A stretch of DNA of 23,344 nt, from the NCBI GenBank assembly GCA_002294005.1, contig DBEH01000044.1:1-23344 (forward strand), given 5' to 3'. Positions 7,695 through 15,636 of this stretch are shown here, one piece after another; position 1 is the stretch's first letter, and the number at the start of each line of letters is the position of its first letter. The notes beneath the pieces were generated by a model. The model saw only the letters and a list, made by a program, of their open reading frames with translations, was not told where the DNA came from and made no database searches. The DNA comes from Firmicutes bacterium UBA911. GTDB lineage: Bacteria; Bacillota; Desulfotomaculia; Desulfotomaculales; Desulforudaceae. Made by a program: the position numbers and the translations under genes.

Positions 7695-8705
7695 TCAGCC
7701 TTTCTTCTCAACGGCCCGCACAATGGCCGCACCCATCTCGGCGGTGCCTGCCGAACCGCCCAGGTCGTAAGTGAGGGCGTCTCCCTGTTCCAGGACCGCA
7801 AGCACTCCGTTCACGACCCGTGCGGCGGCCTCGGCCTCACCCAAATGCCGGAGCAGCATGACACCCGAAAGAACGGCGGCCAGGGGATTAACCTTGTTTT
7901 GGCCGGCATACTTGGGAGCGCTCCCGTGAACAGGCTCAAAAACGGAGGTCTCTTCGCCGATATTGGCTCCCGGAGCGACACCCAGCCCCCCCACCAAACC
8001 GGCGCACAAATCGGAAAGGATATCGCCGTACAGGTTCGGCATGACCAGCACGTCGAAGTTCTCCGGTGCCTGAACCAGTTTCATTGCCATCGCGTCCACA
8101 ATCCATTCCTCGTAGGTTAGGTCCGGATAGCTCTCCGCGACTTTGCGGGCGCACTCCAGGAAGAGACCGTCGGTGAACTTCATGATGTTGGCCTTGTGTA
8201 CGGCGGTGACCTTACGGCGCCGCTCACGCCTGGCCAGTTCGAAGGCGAAACGGACGATGCGCTCGGAAGCCGGGCGGGTAATCAACTTGATGCTCTCGGC
8301 CGCGTCGCGCCCGCACCAGTGTTCAATGCCGGCGTAGAGGTCCTCGGTGTTTTCCCGGACCACGATCAGGTCGACATTCTCATAGCGCGACCGGACCCCC
8401 GGAAGGTTCCGGGCCGGCCGGACATTGGCGTAAAGCTCCAGCTCCTGCCGCAAGGTCACGTTTACACTGCGGAAACCACGCCCCACCGGGGTGGTCAGCG
8501 GCCCCTTCAGCGCCACCCGGTTTTTGCGGATTGAGTCCAGAACACCCGGCGGCAGAGGCGTACCGAATTCGGCGATCACCGCCTCGCCCGCCCGCACCTC
8601 TTCCCACGCCAGGAGCGCGCCGGACGCCTCCAGCACGCGGCGGGCCACCGCCATTATCTCGGGGCCGACCCCGTCACCGGGGATGAACGTTACGGTGTGT
8701 GCCAA
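7695..8705 (-). CDS. Isocitrate dehydrogenase-type beta-decarboxylating dehydrogenase
   Basis: This 336-residue enzyme belongs to the isocitrate/isopropylmalate dehydrogenase family. I place the start at TTG 8705, eight bases after GGAGG. An upstream in-frame extension to 8768 is only repeat-derived sequence. IPGDGVGPEIM is the family N-terminal motif. S80 and N82 in RSVNVTLR, R86, R96 in NVRP, R118 and Y124 in VVRENTEDLYAGIE, K171, and D204/D228/D232 form the substrate and metal site. The S-x-N pattern and YAGIE resemble isocitrate dehydrogenases more than isopropylmalate or homoisocitrate enzymes. The coenzyme segment HGSAPKYAGQNKV has the Lys-Tyr-Val pattern of E. coli NADP-dependent enzyme, although the later Arg is replaced (YDLGG), so NAD or NADP use is open. 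It ends a four-gene unit with a citrate/homocitrate synthase-like protein and aconitase-type subunits, and would oxidise isocitrate to 2-oxoglutarate. Isopropylmalate and homoisocitrate are the alternative substrates. Confidence 0.9.
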   Translation of the reverse strand: MAHTVTFIPGDGVGPEIMAVARRVLEASGALLAWEEVRAGEAVIAEFGTPLPPGVLDSIRKNRVALKGPLTTPVGRGFRSVNVTLRQELELYANVRPARNLPGVRSRYENVDLIVVRENTEDLYAGIEHWCGRDAAESIKLITRPASERIVRFAFELARRERRRKVTAVHKANIMKFTDGLFLECARKVAESYPDLTYEEWIVDAMAMKLVQAPENFDVLVMPNLYGDILSDLCAGLVGGLGVAPGANIGEETSVFEPVHGSAPKYAGQNKVNPLAAVLSGVMLLRHLGEAEAAARVVNGVLAVLEQGDALTYDLGGSAGTAEMGAAIVRAVEKKG

Positions 8706-9052
8706 AAAAACCGCCTCCGAATGAATACTATTCCGGCCGGGGGGTTCCACGCGGAGCACGGAGCCCAAGCCGGCGTTTTACCGCTAATCCCGGGCCGGCA
8801 GAGACGCCGGCGCAGGCGACATTGCGAAGCGTGGCCAACAGCGGTCAGCGCGGGCGAGGACGGCACTGCCGAAGCCGAGGACGCCACGCAACAATCCGCG
8901 GAACGGGCAACCGCACTCCTCGGAGCGACACCGGCCAGTGAACCTGAACACCCTTCGATGGCATTCCGCAGGCGCCGTGCAGTACCCCGAGCCAAGCTGG
9001 AACCACTGTCCACGCGGAGCACGGAGCCCAAGCCGACGTCTCTGCCGGCCTG
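8706..9052. repeat. 347-bp spacer with direct and inverted repeats, no gene seen
   Basis: A near-perfect direct repeat of 31 bp occurs at 8746-8776 and 9009-9039 with one mismatch; its core is CGGAGCACGGAGCCCAAGCC. A 14-bp inverted repeat, GGCCGGCAGAGACG at 8793-8806 and its complement at 9037-9050, brackets a 258-bp segment. Open frames here are short and of poor composition, so I call no gene. The spacer interrupts an otherwise tight operon, which suggests an inserted non-autonomous or repeat element. Confidence 0.6.
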
Positions 9053-9553
9053 CTAGTCAAGGCTGAACCCTCCGTGTTTCCGGAAGTGCGCCGCGAGGCC
9101 GCCGTCGTTCAAGATCTTCAGCATTACCGCGGGCAGCGGCGTGATTCCGACCTCCACGCCCCGGGTGCGGTTCCTGAGAATACCGGCTCCCAGGTCCACC
9201 TCCAGTTCGTCGCCCGGCTCTATGGCTCGCGTGTCGCATTCGACCACCGGCAGACCGGTGTTGATCGCGTTACGGTAAAAGATCCGGGCGAACGACCCCG
9301 CCACCACCGCGGAAATCCCGGCGTGCTTGATGGCCAGCGGCGCCTGTTCGCGGGACGACCCGCAACCGAAGTTCCGCCCGGCTACAATGAAGTCCCCGGC
9401 CGTGATCTTCCGGTAAAAGTCCGGGTCCAGGTCCTCCATCACGTGGCGGGCCAACTCGGCCAGGTCCAGGGTTTTGAACTTATACTTGCCCGAAATGATG
9501 TAGTCGGTGTTGATATCATCACCAAACACATGTGCTTTACCCGAAAGCAGCAT
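9053..9553 (-). CDS. Aconitase-family small subunit (LeuD/HacB type)
   Basis: This 166-residue protein is the swivel (domain 4) subunit of a two-part hydro-lyase. ATG at 9553 follows AGGTGA, and the gene starts 8 bp after the large subunit stops. AHVFGDDINTDYII near residues 8-20 and GRNFGCGSSREQAPLAIKHAGI at about 59-80 are the LeuD/homoaconitase small-subunit motifs. The specificity loop reads IISGKYKF and does not directly settle the substrate. With its partner it would isomerise a 2- or 3-hydroxy tricarboxylate: citrate to isocitrate, homocitrate to homoisocitrate, or isopropylmalate. The neighbours make citrate or homocitrate more likely than isopropylmalate. Length is normal for the family. 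Confidence 0.93.
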   Translation of the reverse strand: MLLSGKAHVFGDDINTDYIISGKYKFKTLDLAELARHVMEDLDPDFYRKITAGDFIVAGRNFGCGSSREQAPLAIKHAGISAVVAGSFARIFYRNAINTGLPVVECDTRAIEPGDELEVDLGAGILRNRTRGVEVGITPLPAVMLKILNDGGLAAHFRKHGGFSLD

Positions 9554-9561
9554 CTCGTCAC

Positions 9562-10818
9562 CTACTTCAAGAATTCTCGCGGGTCGGTGATCTCGCCGGT
9601 CAGGGCCGCCGCGGCCACCGCCGCCGGGGACGCCAGGTAAATCTCCGCCTTACTGTTCCCCATGCGGCCTTTGAAGTTCCGGTTGGCGCTTGAGATCACC
9701 CGTTCACCGTCGGCGGGCACGCCGTTGTGCGTACCCACGCACGGACCGCAACCCGGAGTGACCACCGCGGCTCCGGCCTGCACCAGAGTCTCCAGGCTGC
9801 CGTCCCGCAGGGCCTGCAAGTACACGGACCGTGAGGCGGGCGCCACGATGAAGCGCACGTTCGGGGACACCCGGTATCCCCTGACGAGCGCCGCGGCGAT
9901 CCGGAGGTCTTCCAGGCGTCCGTTGGTACAGGTCCCCAACACCGCTTCGTCCACCGGCAAGCCGGCAACTTCACCCAGCGGGGCCACGTTGTCCACCCGG
10001 TGGGGCCGGGCGATTTGCGGTTCCAACCGGGATACGTCAAATTCCAACACCTGTTCATAAACCGCATCCGGATCCGGTACAACCGGTTCAAACGTGTGCC
10101 GGCTGTACTGGGCCATCCATTCGGCCGTGCGTTCATCCGCCTCCATAAGCCCCGCCTTGGCGCCCATCTCCACGGCCATGTTCGAGACGGTGAAACGGGC
10201 CTCCATGGACAGCGCCCGGATCGCCTCCCCGCCGAATTCGACCGACCTGTAGGTGGCTCCGTCGGCGGTGACCTGCCCAATCAAAAACAAGATCAGGTCC
10301 TTGCTGTATACTCCGGGAGGCAGGATTCCGTGACAAACGAACTTCAGCGTGGGCGGCACCTTGAACCACATCCGGCCGGAAATCAGGGCGGCGGCAAGGT
10401 CGGTCGACCCCACCCCGGTGGCGAAGGCGTTCAACGCTCCGTAGGTGCAGGTATGCGAGTCGGCGCCCACAACCAGGGAACCCGGACCGACCGCTCCCGA
10501 TTCCAGCATCAACTGGTGGCAAACCCCGTCGCCCACGTCGTACAGGTGGCACCCGGTCTCACGGGCAAACTCCCGCATCAGTTTGTGCAGGTTGGAGACG
10601 CCCTCGGAGGGACTCGGCGCGCTATGGTCGATCACGAGCGCCACTTTCTCCGGGTCGAACAGGGCCTCCCCCCCCATCGCCCGGAAGGCTTGGATGGCCA
10701 GGGGGGAGGTGCCGTCCTGGCCCATCGCGAAATCGACTTTGGCCACCACAATATCCCCGGCTTGAACTTCCTGCCCGCTCTTACGGGACAGTATTTTTTC
10801 AATAATGCTCCGGCCCAT
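9562..10818 (-). CDS. Aconitase-family large subunit (LeuC/HacA type), [4Fe-4S] hydro-lyase
   Basis: This 418-residue catalytic subunit holds the [4Fe-4S] cluster through C297 (GTCTNGR), C357 and C360 (GCGPCVG). Other family motifs are KVDFAMGQDGTSPLA, VIDHSAPSP, GADSHTCTYGALNAFATGVGSTD and SSANRNFKGRMG near residue 377. I choose ATG 10818 because GAGGAG precedes it; the frame is open a further 54 bp upstream inside the preceding gene. It overlaps the synthase gene by 20 bp, so the two are probably translationally coupled. The 418-residue length and split architecture match the LeuC/homoaconitase branch rather than the single-chain AcnA. Function inferred from context: aconitase or homoaconitase step between the synthase and the dehydrogenase. 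Confidence 0.94.
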   Translation of the reverse strand: MGRSIIEKILSRKSGQEVQAGDIVVAKVDFAMGQDGTSPLAIQAFRAMGGEALFDPEKVALVIDHSAPSPSEGVSNLHKLMREFARETGCHLYDVGDGVCHQLMLESGAVGPGSLVVGADSHTCTYGALNAFATGVGSTDLAAALISGRMWFKVPPTLKFVCHGILPPGVYSKDLILFLIGQVTADGATYRSVEFGGEAIRALSMEARFTVSNMAVEMGAKAGLMEADERTAEWMAQYSRHTFEPVVPDPDAVYEQVLEFDVSRLEPQIARPHRVDNVAPLGEVAGLPVDEAVLGTCTNGRLEDLRIAAALVRGYRVSPNVRFIVAPASRSVYLQALRDGSLETLVQAGAAVVTPGCGPCVGTHNGVPADGERVISSANRNFKGRMGNSKAEIYLASPAAVAAAALTGEITDPREFLK

Positions 10819-11959
10819 GCTTGCTCCTCTTTCCGAAATGATCTTCAAAGATGTACACCAGTTCCTTGTCAAACAGCGAGCGCTTGAGGGACACGGCCAG
10901 GGCCCGGATTACCGGCAGCAGTTCCTGCGCCTGGTGCCGGGTCAGCTCAATGCCGTATTCCCCGAATTTGGCGCGCACGGCGGCCCCGCCGGAATGCTTG
11001 CCGATCACGATCTGCCGCTGCAGGCCCACCTCTTCGGGACTGAACGCTTCGTACGTCCCCGGGAACTTCAGGGCGCCGTCGGCGTGGATGCCTGATTCGT
11101 GGCGGAACATGTTCGCCCCAACAATGGCCTTCCAGGCGGGCAATTCGCGCCCGGAGGCGCGGGACACGTATTCGGCGGCCTCCCTGAACATTTCGGTGTT
11201 AAAGTTGAGGTCGATGTTATGGAGGTATTTGAGGCCCATGACCACCTCTTCCAGGGCCGCGTTCCCGGCACGCTCCCCCAGTCCCAATACCGTGACCCCG
11301 ACGTAGTTCGCCCCGGCTGAAACGCCCGCCAAGGCGTTGGCCGTAGCCAAGCCGAAGTCGTCGTGCGTGTGCATCTCGATTTCCAGGCCCACCCGATCGC
11401 GGAGATACTTGATATTGCCGTAGGTGACGAAAGGCTCCAGAATACCCACCGTGTCGCAGTACCGCAGCCGGTCGGCGCCGGCCTCCTGCGCGGCTTTGGC
11501 GAACTCCACCAGAAAATCGAGGTCGCTCCGGGAAGCGTCTTCGGCGTTCACCGAAATGTACACTCCCTGCTCCTTGGCAAACCGAGTCGCGTTCACCATC
11601 TGCTCCAGGACCCACTCCCGGCTGGCCTGCAGCTTGTGCTTGATGTGGATGTCCGAGGTGGAGATGGAGACGGCCACGGCATCCACCCCGCAGGCCAGGG
11701 AGTGCTCGATATCCTTGATCACCGGCCGGTTCCAGCCCATGATGCTGGCCTTCAGGCCGAGGCCGCAGATTTTGCGGATCGCCTTCTCCTCGTCGCCACC
11801 CATCACCGGAATGCCGGCCTCGATCTGGTGCACCCCCAACTCGTCCAGGAGCTTGGCGATCCGCACCTTTTCGTGGTTGGCGAACACCACGCCCGCCGTT
11901 TGCTCGCCGTCCCGCAGCGTGGTATCCACCACGATGATTTTGCGCTCCTGCTGTTCCAT
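10799..11959 (-). CDS. Homocitrate / (R)-citrate synthase-like DRE-TIM metallolyase
   Basis: This 386-residue acyl-CoA-dependent Claisen condensing enzyme starts at ATG 11959, just after GGGAGAGGAG. The reading frame extends to 12142 upstream, but that part is repeat sequence. DTTLRDGEQT (residues 12-21) is the catalytic motif. H197 and H199 in HTHDDFGLATANALAG bind the metal with D12. LGLGERAGNAALEE lies at 225-238, and FRHESGIHADG at 285-295 completes the site. The HTHDDFGLA and VLGLGERAGN wording is that of NifV / homocitrate synthase rather than isopropylmalate synthase, and the C-terminal LeuA regulatory domain is absent. Re-citrate synthases of anaerobes such as Clostridium kluyveri belong to this same group. 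Because aconitase-type and IDH-type genes follow directly and no nif gene is present, an (R)-citrate synthase feeding 2-oxoglutarate synthesis is my preferred reading; homocitrate synthase is the alternative. Confidence 0.9.
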   Translation of the reverse strand: MEQQERKIIVVDTTLRDGEQTAGVVFANHEKVRIAKLLDELGVHQIEAGIPVMGGDEEKAIRKICGLGLKASIMGWNRPVIKDIEHSLACGVDAVAVSISTSDIHIKHKLQASREWVLEQMVNATRFAKEQGVYISVNAEDASRSDLDFLVEFAKAAQEAGADRLRYCDTVGILEPFVTYGNIKYLRDRVGLEIEMHTHDDFGLATANALAGVSAGANYVGVTVLGLGERAGNAALEEVVMGLKYLHNIDLNFNTEMFREAAEYVSRASGRELPAWKAIVGANMFRHESGIHADGALKFPGTYEAFSPEEVGLQRQIVIGKHSGGAAVRAKFGEYGIELTRHQAQELLPVIRALAVSLKRSLFDKELVYIFEDHFGKRSKHGPEHY

Positions 11960-12066
11960 AGCTCCTCTCCCTTTCTTTACCCACTGGTTAATCCGAAGAC
12001 GTGAACCCCGCATGAACAGACAAAATCCAAAACCGCTTCCTGTCATTCGCCCCCCACGCGTTCCCG

Positions 12067-12091
12067 AAAAATAGGGGCCAGGCCCCTTTTT
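12067..12091 (-). terminator. Palindromic, possibly bidirectional terminator after gatB
   Basis: AGGGG and CCCCT (12073-12077 and 12083-12087) pair around CCAGG. The hairpin has AAAAA on the left (12067-12071) and TTTTT on the right (12087-12091), so it could stop transcription in either direction. It lies about 65 bp beyond the gatB stop codon. Confidence 0.65.
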
Positions 12092-12098
12092 CCCCCGT

Positions 12099-12136
12099 GA
12101 CTCCCGAATTATGACTCCTGAATTCTGAATTCTTAT
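12099..12136. repeat. Degenerate tandem direct repeat (GACTCCYGAATT units)
   Basis: Two 14-bp units, GACTCCCGAATTAT (12099-12112) and GACTCCTGAATTCT (12113-12126), are followed by a partial third unit, GAATTCTTAT. The repeat abuts the palindromic terminator in the gatB-synthase spacer and is AT-rich compared with the genes around it. It looks like a copy of an intergenic repeat family, but other copies would have to be found elsewhere in the genome. Confidence 0.5.
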
Positions 12137-12154
12137 CCCCAAGATCCCGCCCCT

Positions 12155-13600
12155 CTACCCCAGTCTCTCTTTCAGCAGGTCGTTGACCAGACTGGGGTTG
12201 GCCCGCCCCCCGGTCGATTTCATCACCTGGCCGACCAGGAAACCCAGCGCCCTGGTTTTCCCGTTGCGGTAATCCTGCACCGTGTCCGGATGACCGGCGA
12301 TCACCTCGTCGACGACCTCTTTCAGGGCGCCCGCGTCCGTGATTTGCACCAGCCCCTTTTCCGCGATCACGGTCCGGGCCTCCTTCCCGGAGGTGAACAT
12401 CTCCTCCAGAACCGCTTTGGCGATCTTGCCGCTGACGGTGCCGTCGCCGATCAGGCGGAGCAAGTCGCACAGGTCGGCGGGCCGCACCCGGCAGTCCTCG
12501 ATTTTCACCTGGGCGGCATTGAGCAGGCGGCTCAAATCACCCAGCACCCAATTCGCCACCGCCTTAGGTTCGGGGAAAAGGCGCACGCCCTCCTCGAAGT
12601 AGCGGGCCAAGCCCGGGGAAGCGGTGAGCACCCGGATGTCGTGGGGCGGCAGCCGGAATTCCTTCAGGTAGCGTTCCCTTTTCGTCTGGGGCAGCTCCGG
12701 CAATGCGCGCCTCACGTCCTCGACCCAGGACGGACTGATCACCAGGGGCACCAGGTCGGGCTCGGGGAAATAACGATAGTCATGCGCTTCCTCTTTGCTG
12801 CGCATGGACACGGTCACGGCTTTCTCCTCATCCCAGGACCGCGTTTCCTGCACGATCCGCTGCCCGGCCTCCAGGCGGCCGATCTGGCGGTCAATCTCGT
12901 ACTCAAGGGCCCGTTGCACCGCCCGGAAAGAGTTCAGGTTCTTGATTTCGGCCTTGGTGCCGAGGATCTCTTCGCCCCGCGGGCGTACCGACACGTTGGC
13001 GTCACACCGCAGCGACCCTTCCTCCATCTTGCAGTCCGAAACTCCGGTATACTGAATGACGGTCTTGAGTTCATTGAGGTAAGCCCGGGCTTCCTCGGCC
13101 GAACGGATATCCGGAGCCGAAACGATCTCCAGCAGGGGTACGCCGGTCCGGTTGTAGTCCACCAGCGAATACGGAGGCGCATTCGCCGCCCCCGCCCGGT
13201 GAATCAGTTTTCCGGCGTCCTCCTCCATGTGCACCCGGACCACGCCGCACCGGTGCCGGGCGCCGTCGTCGGTTTCGTAGTCCAGCCGGCCCTCGTAAGC
13301 CAGGGGGAGGTCGAACTGCGAAATCTGGTAGTTCTTGGGCAGGTCCGGGTAGAAATAGTTCTTGCGGTCAAACTTGCTAAAACGGGCGAGCGAGCAGTCC
13401 AGTGCCAGCGCCACCCGAATGCCGTATTCCACGACCTTGCGGTTCAGCACCGGCAAGGTCCCGGGCAGCCCGAGGCACACCGGGCACACCTGCGCGTTGT
13501 GCCGGGCGCCGAACACGGTGCTCGACGGGCAGAAAATCTTGGCGTCGGTATCTAGTTCAACATGCACTTCCAGACCGATCACCGCTTCGTACTTGTTCAA
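12155..13600 (-). CDS. gatB: Aspartyl/glutamyl-tRNA amidotransferase subunit B
   Basis: This 481-residue subunit of GatCAB binds the mischarged tRNA and activates Glu-tRNA(Gln) or Asp-tRNA(Asn) for amidation in the cytoplasm. YEAVIGLEVHVEL near the start, PVCLGLPGTLPVLN, DRKNYFYPDLPKNYQISQFDLPL and RSKEEAHDYRYFPEPDLVPL are GatB signatures. The C-terminal YqeY-like tail (from about residue 400) ends with GQVMKSTGGRANP. TTG at 13600 overlaps the gatA stop as TTGA, and a G-rich SD (GGGGTGA) precedes it. Length is normal. It is the last gene of gatCAB. Confidence 0.97.
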   Translation of the reverse strand: MNKYEAVIGLEVHVELDTDAKIFCPSSTVFGARHNAQVCPVCLGLPGTLPVLNRKVVEYGIRVALALDCSLARFSKFDRKNYFYPDLPKNYQISQFDLPLAYEGRLDYETDDGARHRCGVVRVHMEEDAGKLIHRAGAANAPPYSLVDYNRTGVPLLEIVSAPDIRSAEEARAYLNELKTVIQYTGVSDCKMEEGSLRCDANVSVRPRGEEILGTKAEIKNLNSFRAVQRALEYEIDRQIGRLEAGQRIVQETRSWDEEKAVTVSMRSKEEAHDYRYFPEPDLVPLVISPSWVEDVRRALPELPQTKRERYLKEFRLPPHDIRVLTASPGLARYFEEGVRLFPEPKAVANWVLGDLSRLLNAAQVKIEDCRVRPADLCDLLRLIGDGTVSGKIAKAVLEEMFTSGKEARTVIAEKGLVQITDAGALKEVVDEVIAGHPDTVQDYRNGKTRALGFLVGQVMKSTGGRANPSLVNDLLKERLG

Positions 13601-15075
13601 GAACCGTCACCCCCCGGAGTATCCGGAGGCCTGTGCCGGTGGTGACCGGTGCTCTGCTCGAAGGCGAAGCCCATGCGCAGCAGAGTGCCTTCCGCGAACG
13701 GCTTGCCGATGAATTGAACCCCGATCGGCAGTCCGGCCACCAGCCCCGCCGGCACCGAGACCCCCGGCAGGCCGGCCAGATTCGCCGCCAGGGTGAATAT
13801 GTCCGACAGGTACATCCGGATAGGGTCTTCGGTTTTAGCGCCGATCGCAAACGCCGTTTCCGGAGCGGTAGGGGAGAGCAATGCGTCAAACTTCTCGAAG
13901 GCTTCGTCGAAGTCCCGCCGGATCAGGGTCCGCACCTTCAGGGCCTTCAGGTAGTAGGCGTCGTAGTAGCCGGCCGAAAGGGCGTAGGTGCCGAGCATTA
14001 TCCGGCGTTTCACTTCCGCGCCAAACCCCCTGCTCCGGCTCGCCCGGAACATTTCCAACACATCTTCGGACCCCGGGGCCCGGTACCCGTACCGCACGCC
14101 ATCGTAGCGGGCGAGGTTGGAACTCGCCTCGGCGGGGGCGATGAGGTAGTACACCGGCAGGGCGTATCCGGTATGGGGCAGGCTCGTCTCCTCGACGTGC
14201 GCCCCAAGGGTTTCAAGTACCGAAACGGCCTCCATCACCACCCGGCGCACCCCGTCGTCCAGACCGGGGGGGAAGTACTCCCGGGGAAGACCGATGCGCA
14301 TTCCCTTGACGTCGTCCACCAGGAAAGATGTGAAGTCCGGCACCTCTTTCGGAACGGACGTGGAATCCCGGTGGTCGTGCCCGCAAATCGCATTCAGGAC
14401 CAGGGCGCAATCGGTCACGTCCCTGGTTAGCGGTCCGACCTGATCCAGGGAGGAGGCGAAGGCCACCAGCCCATAGCGGGAAACCAACCCGTAGGTGGGT
14501 TTCATTCCGACCACCCCGCAGAACGAAGCCGGTTGTCGGATCGAACCGCCGGTATCGGAACCCAGGGCGCAGACGGCGGTGCCGGCGGCCACCGCCGCCG
14601 CCGACCCCCCGCTGGAACCGCCGGGCACCCGCTTCGGATCCCAGGGGTTGCGTGTCGTAAAGAAAGCCGAATGCTCCGTCGACGAGCCCATGGCGAACTC
14701 GTCCAAATTGGTCTTGCCGAGGATCACCGCCTGCTGATCTTTAAGCTTCTCGACCACGGTGGCGTCGTACGGAGGCACCCAATTGCGCAAAATCCGCGAG
14801 GAACAAGTGGCCGGCAGGCCCCGGAGGCACATGTTGTCCTTAATGGCGAAGGGAATACCGGCCAAAGGCGGCAATTCCCGGCCGTTTTGCAGTTGCCGGT
14901 CCACAGCGGCCGCCTGCCGCAAAGCCCCCTCGCGGTCCAGGGTGATGTACGCCTTGACCCGCCCTTCCACTTCGTCGATCCGGTTCAGCACCGACCGGCA
15001 GAGTTCAACCGCTGAGATCTCGCGCCGCAACAACAGTTCCCGAAGCCTGTGGGCCGTCAAGTCGTAGAATCTCAC
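13597..15075 (-). CDS. gatA: Aspartyl/glutamyl-tRNA amidotransferase subunit A (amidase)
   Basis: This amidase-signature subunit hydrolyses glutamine to supply ammonia for GatCAB. The catalytic Lys is in GIPFAIKDN, the bridging Ser in GGSSGGSAAAVAAG and the nucleophile Ser in GSDTGGSIRQPASFCG. I place the start at GTG 15075 (MRFYDLTAHRLRELL), which aligns with the usual GatA N-terminus and gives 492 residues, with a G-rich stretch (GGGGGGTGG) nine bases upstream. The frame is open to a TTG at 15099, so eight more residues are possible. The gene overlaps gatB by 4 bp and lies 111 bp after gatC. Confidence 0.96.
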   Translation of the reverse strand: MRFYDLTAHRLRELLLRREISAVELCRSVLNRIDEVEGRVKAYITLDREGALRQAAAVDRQLQNGRELPPLAGIPFAIKDNMCLRGLPATCSSRILRNWVPPYDATVVEKLKDQQAVILGKTNLDEFAMGSSTEHSAFFTTRNPWDPKRVPGGSSGGSAAAVAAGTAVCALGSDTGGSIRQPASFCGVVGMKPTYGLVSRYGLVAFASSLDQVGPLTRDVTDCALVLNAICGHDHRDSTSVPKEVPDFTSFLVDDVKGMRIGLPREYFPPGLDDGVRRVVMEAVSVLETLGAHVEETSLPHTGYALPVYYLIAPAEASSNLARYDGVRYGYRAPGSEDVLEMFRASRSRGFGAEVKRRIMLGTYALSAGYYDAYYLKALKVRTLIRRDFDEAFEKFDALLSPTAPETAFAIGAKTEDPIRMYLSDIFTLAANLAGLPGVSVPAGLVAGLPIGVQFIGKPFAEGTLLRMGFAFEQSTGHHRHRPPDTPGGDGS

Positions 15076-15186
15076 CGGCTTAAAGCCACCCCCCTCCAAG
15101 CGGCGCTGGTCTCACCGCCAGTGCCGGCCAAATACGTTTTATGCTTAAACTCCCGGGTGAAATGGTGCGCCAAAACGCACGGCAGA

Positions 15187-15468
15187 TCAAAAAACGCGGG
15201 GAACTTTGAAATACCCTTCCTCTTTCTCGGGAGCGTTCGCAAGCACATCCTCGGGCGCCAGGTGCTCGCCGACCAGGTCCTCCCGAAAAACGTTCTGTAA
15301 GGGCAGTACGTGGGCCGTCGGAGGCACTTCCGAGGTGTCCGGTTGGTTCAGGACCGCCGCGTATTCCAGGATTTTGGCCAACTGCGCGGTGTAAAGTCCG
15401 ATCTCCTCCTCGCTCAGGTCAAGCCTGGCGAGCAAAGCCACATGTTCCACTTCCGATTTCGTCAACAC
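15187..15468 (-). CDS. gatC: Aspartyl/glutamyl-tRNA amidotransferase subunit C
   Basis: This 93-residue protein stabilises the GatA-GatB interface. The N-terminal LTKSEVEHVALLARLDLSEEE is the GatC signature. A conserved C-terminal segment (NVFREDLVGEHLAPEDVLANAPEKEEGYFKVPRV) wraps between the subunits. The start is GTG 15468, seven bases after GGGGTG; a TTG one codon later is also possible. It is the first gene behind the promoter at 15497-15526. Length is typical. Confidence 0.95.
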   Translation of the reverse strand: MLTKSEVEHVALLARLDLSEEEIGLYTAQLAKILEYAAVLNQPDTSEVPPTAHVLPLQNVFREDLVGEHLAPEDVLANAPEKEEGYFKVPRVF

Positions 15469-15496
15469 AACGCATCACCCCGCAAAAATCGCCTCC

Positions 15497-15526
15497 ATTA
15501 TACCAAACTCCCGGTCTTGCTGGCAA
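15497..15526 (-). promoter_or_regulatory. Sigma-A type promoter for gatCAB
   Basis: On the minus strand TTGCCA (15526-15521) and TATAAT (15502-15497) are separated by 18 bp. The -10 box is a perfect consensus match. It points toward gatC, whose start lies about 29 bp beyond the -10 box, so the leader would be very short. Confidence 0.8.
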
Positions 15527-15596
15527 GATCGGCGGACGCCCGGCCGTGGCTGACACGTGAAAAACAACTACCAAAGCCCTGAAATACCTGACTTCT

Positions 15597-15627
15597 AAAA
15601 AGGCATGTGCCGGCTCTGGACGCCGGC
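15597..15627 (-). terminator. Likely intrinsic terminator after recN
   Basis: On the minus strand two GCCGGC arms (15627-15622 and 15614-15609) form a stem around a seven-base loop. TTTTT follows seven bases later (15601-15597). It lies just past the recN stop and upstream of the gatC promoter. The gap between stem and T-run makes it weaker than the terminator at 7596-7625. Confidence 0.6.
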
Positions 15628-15636
15628 CCCTGCTGG

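Noticed and set aside
8706..8768. N-terminal extension of the IDH-like gene (MGSVLRVEPP...)
   Set aside because: The extension is encoded by the direct repeat at 8746-8776; the family N-terminus and a good ribosome-binding site point to TTG 8705.
11960..12142. 61-residue N-terminal extension of the citrate/homocitrate synthase-like gene
   Set aside because: It is translated from the terminator and repeat region; ATG 11959 has its own ribosome-binding site and fits the family length.
12290..13555. 421-residue plus-strand frame opposite gatB
   Set aside because: Shadow frame; gatB on the other strand is unambiguous.
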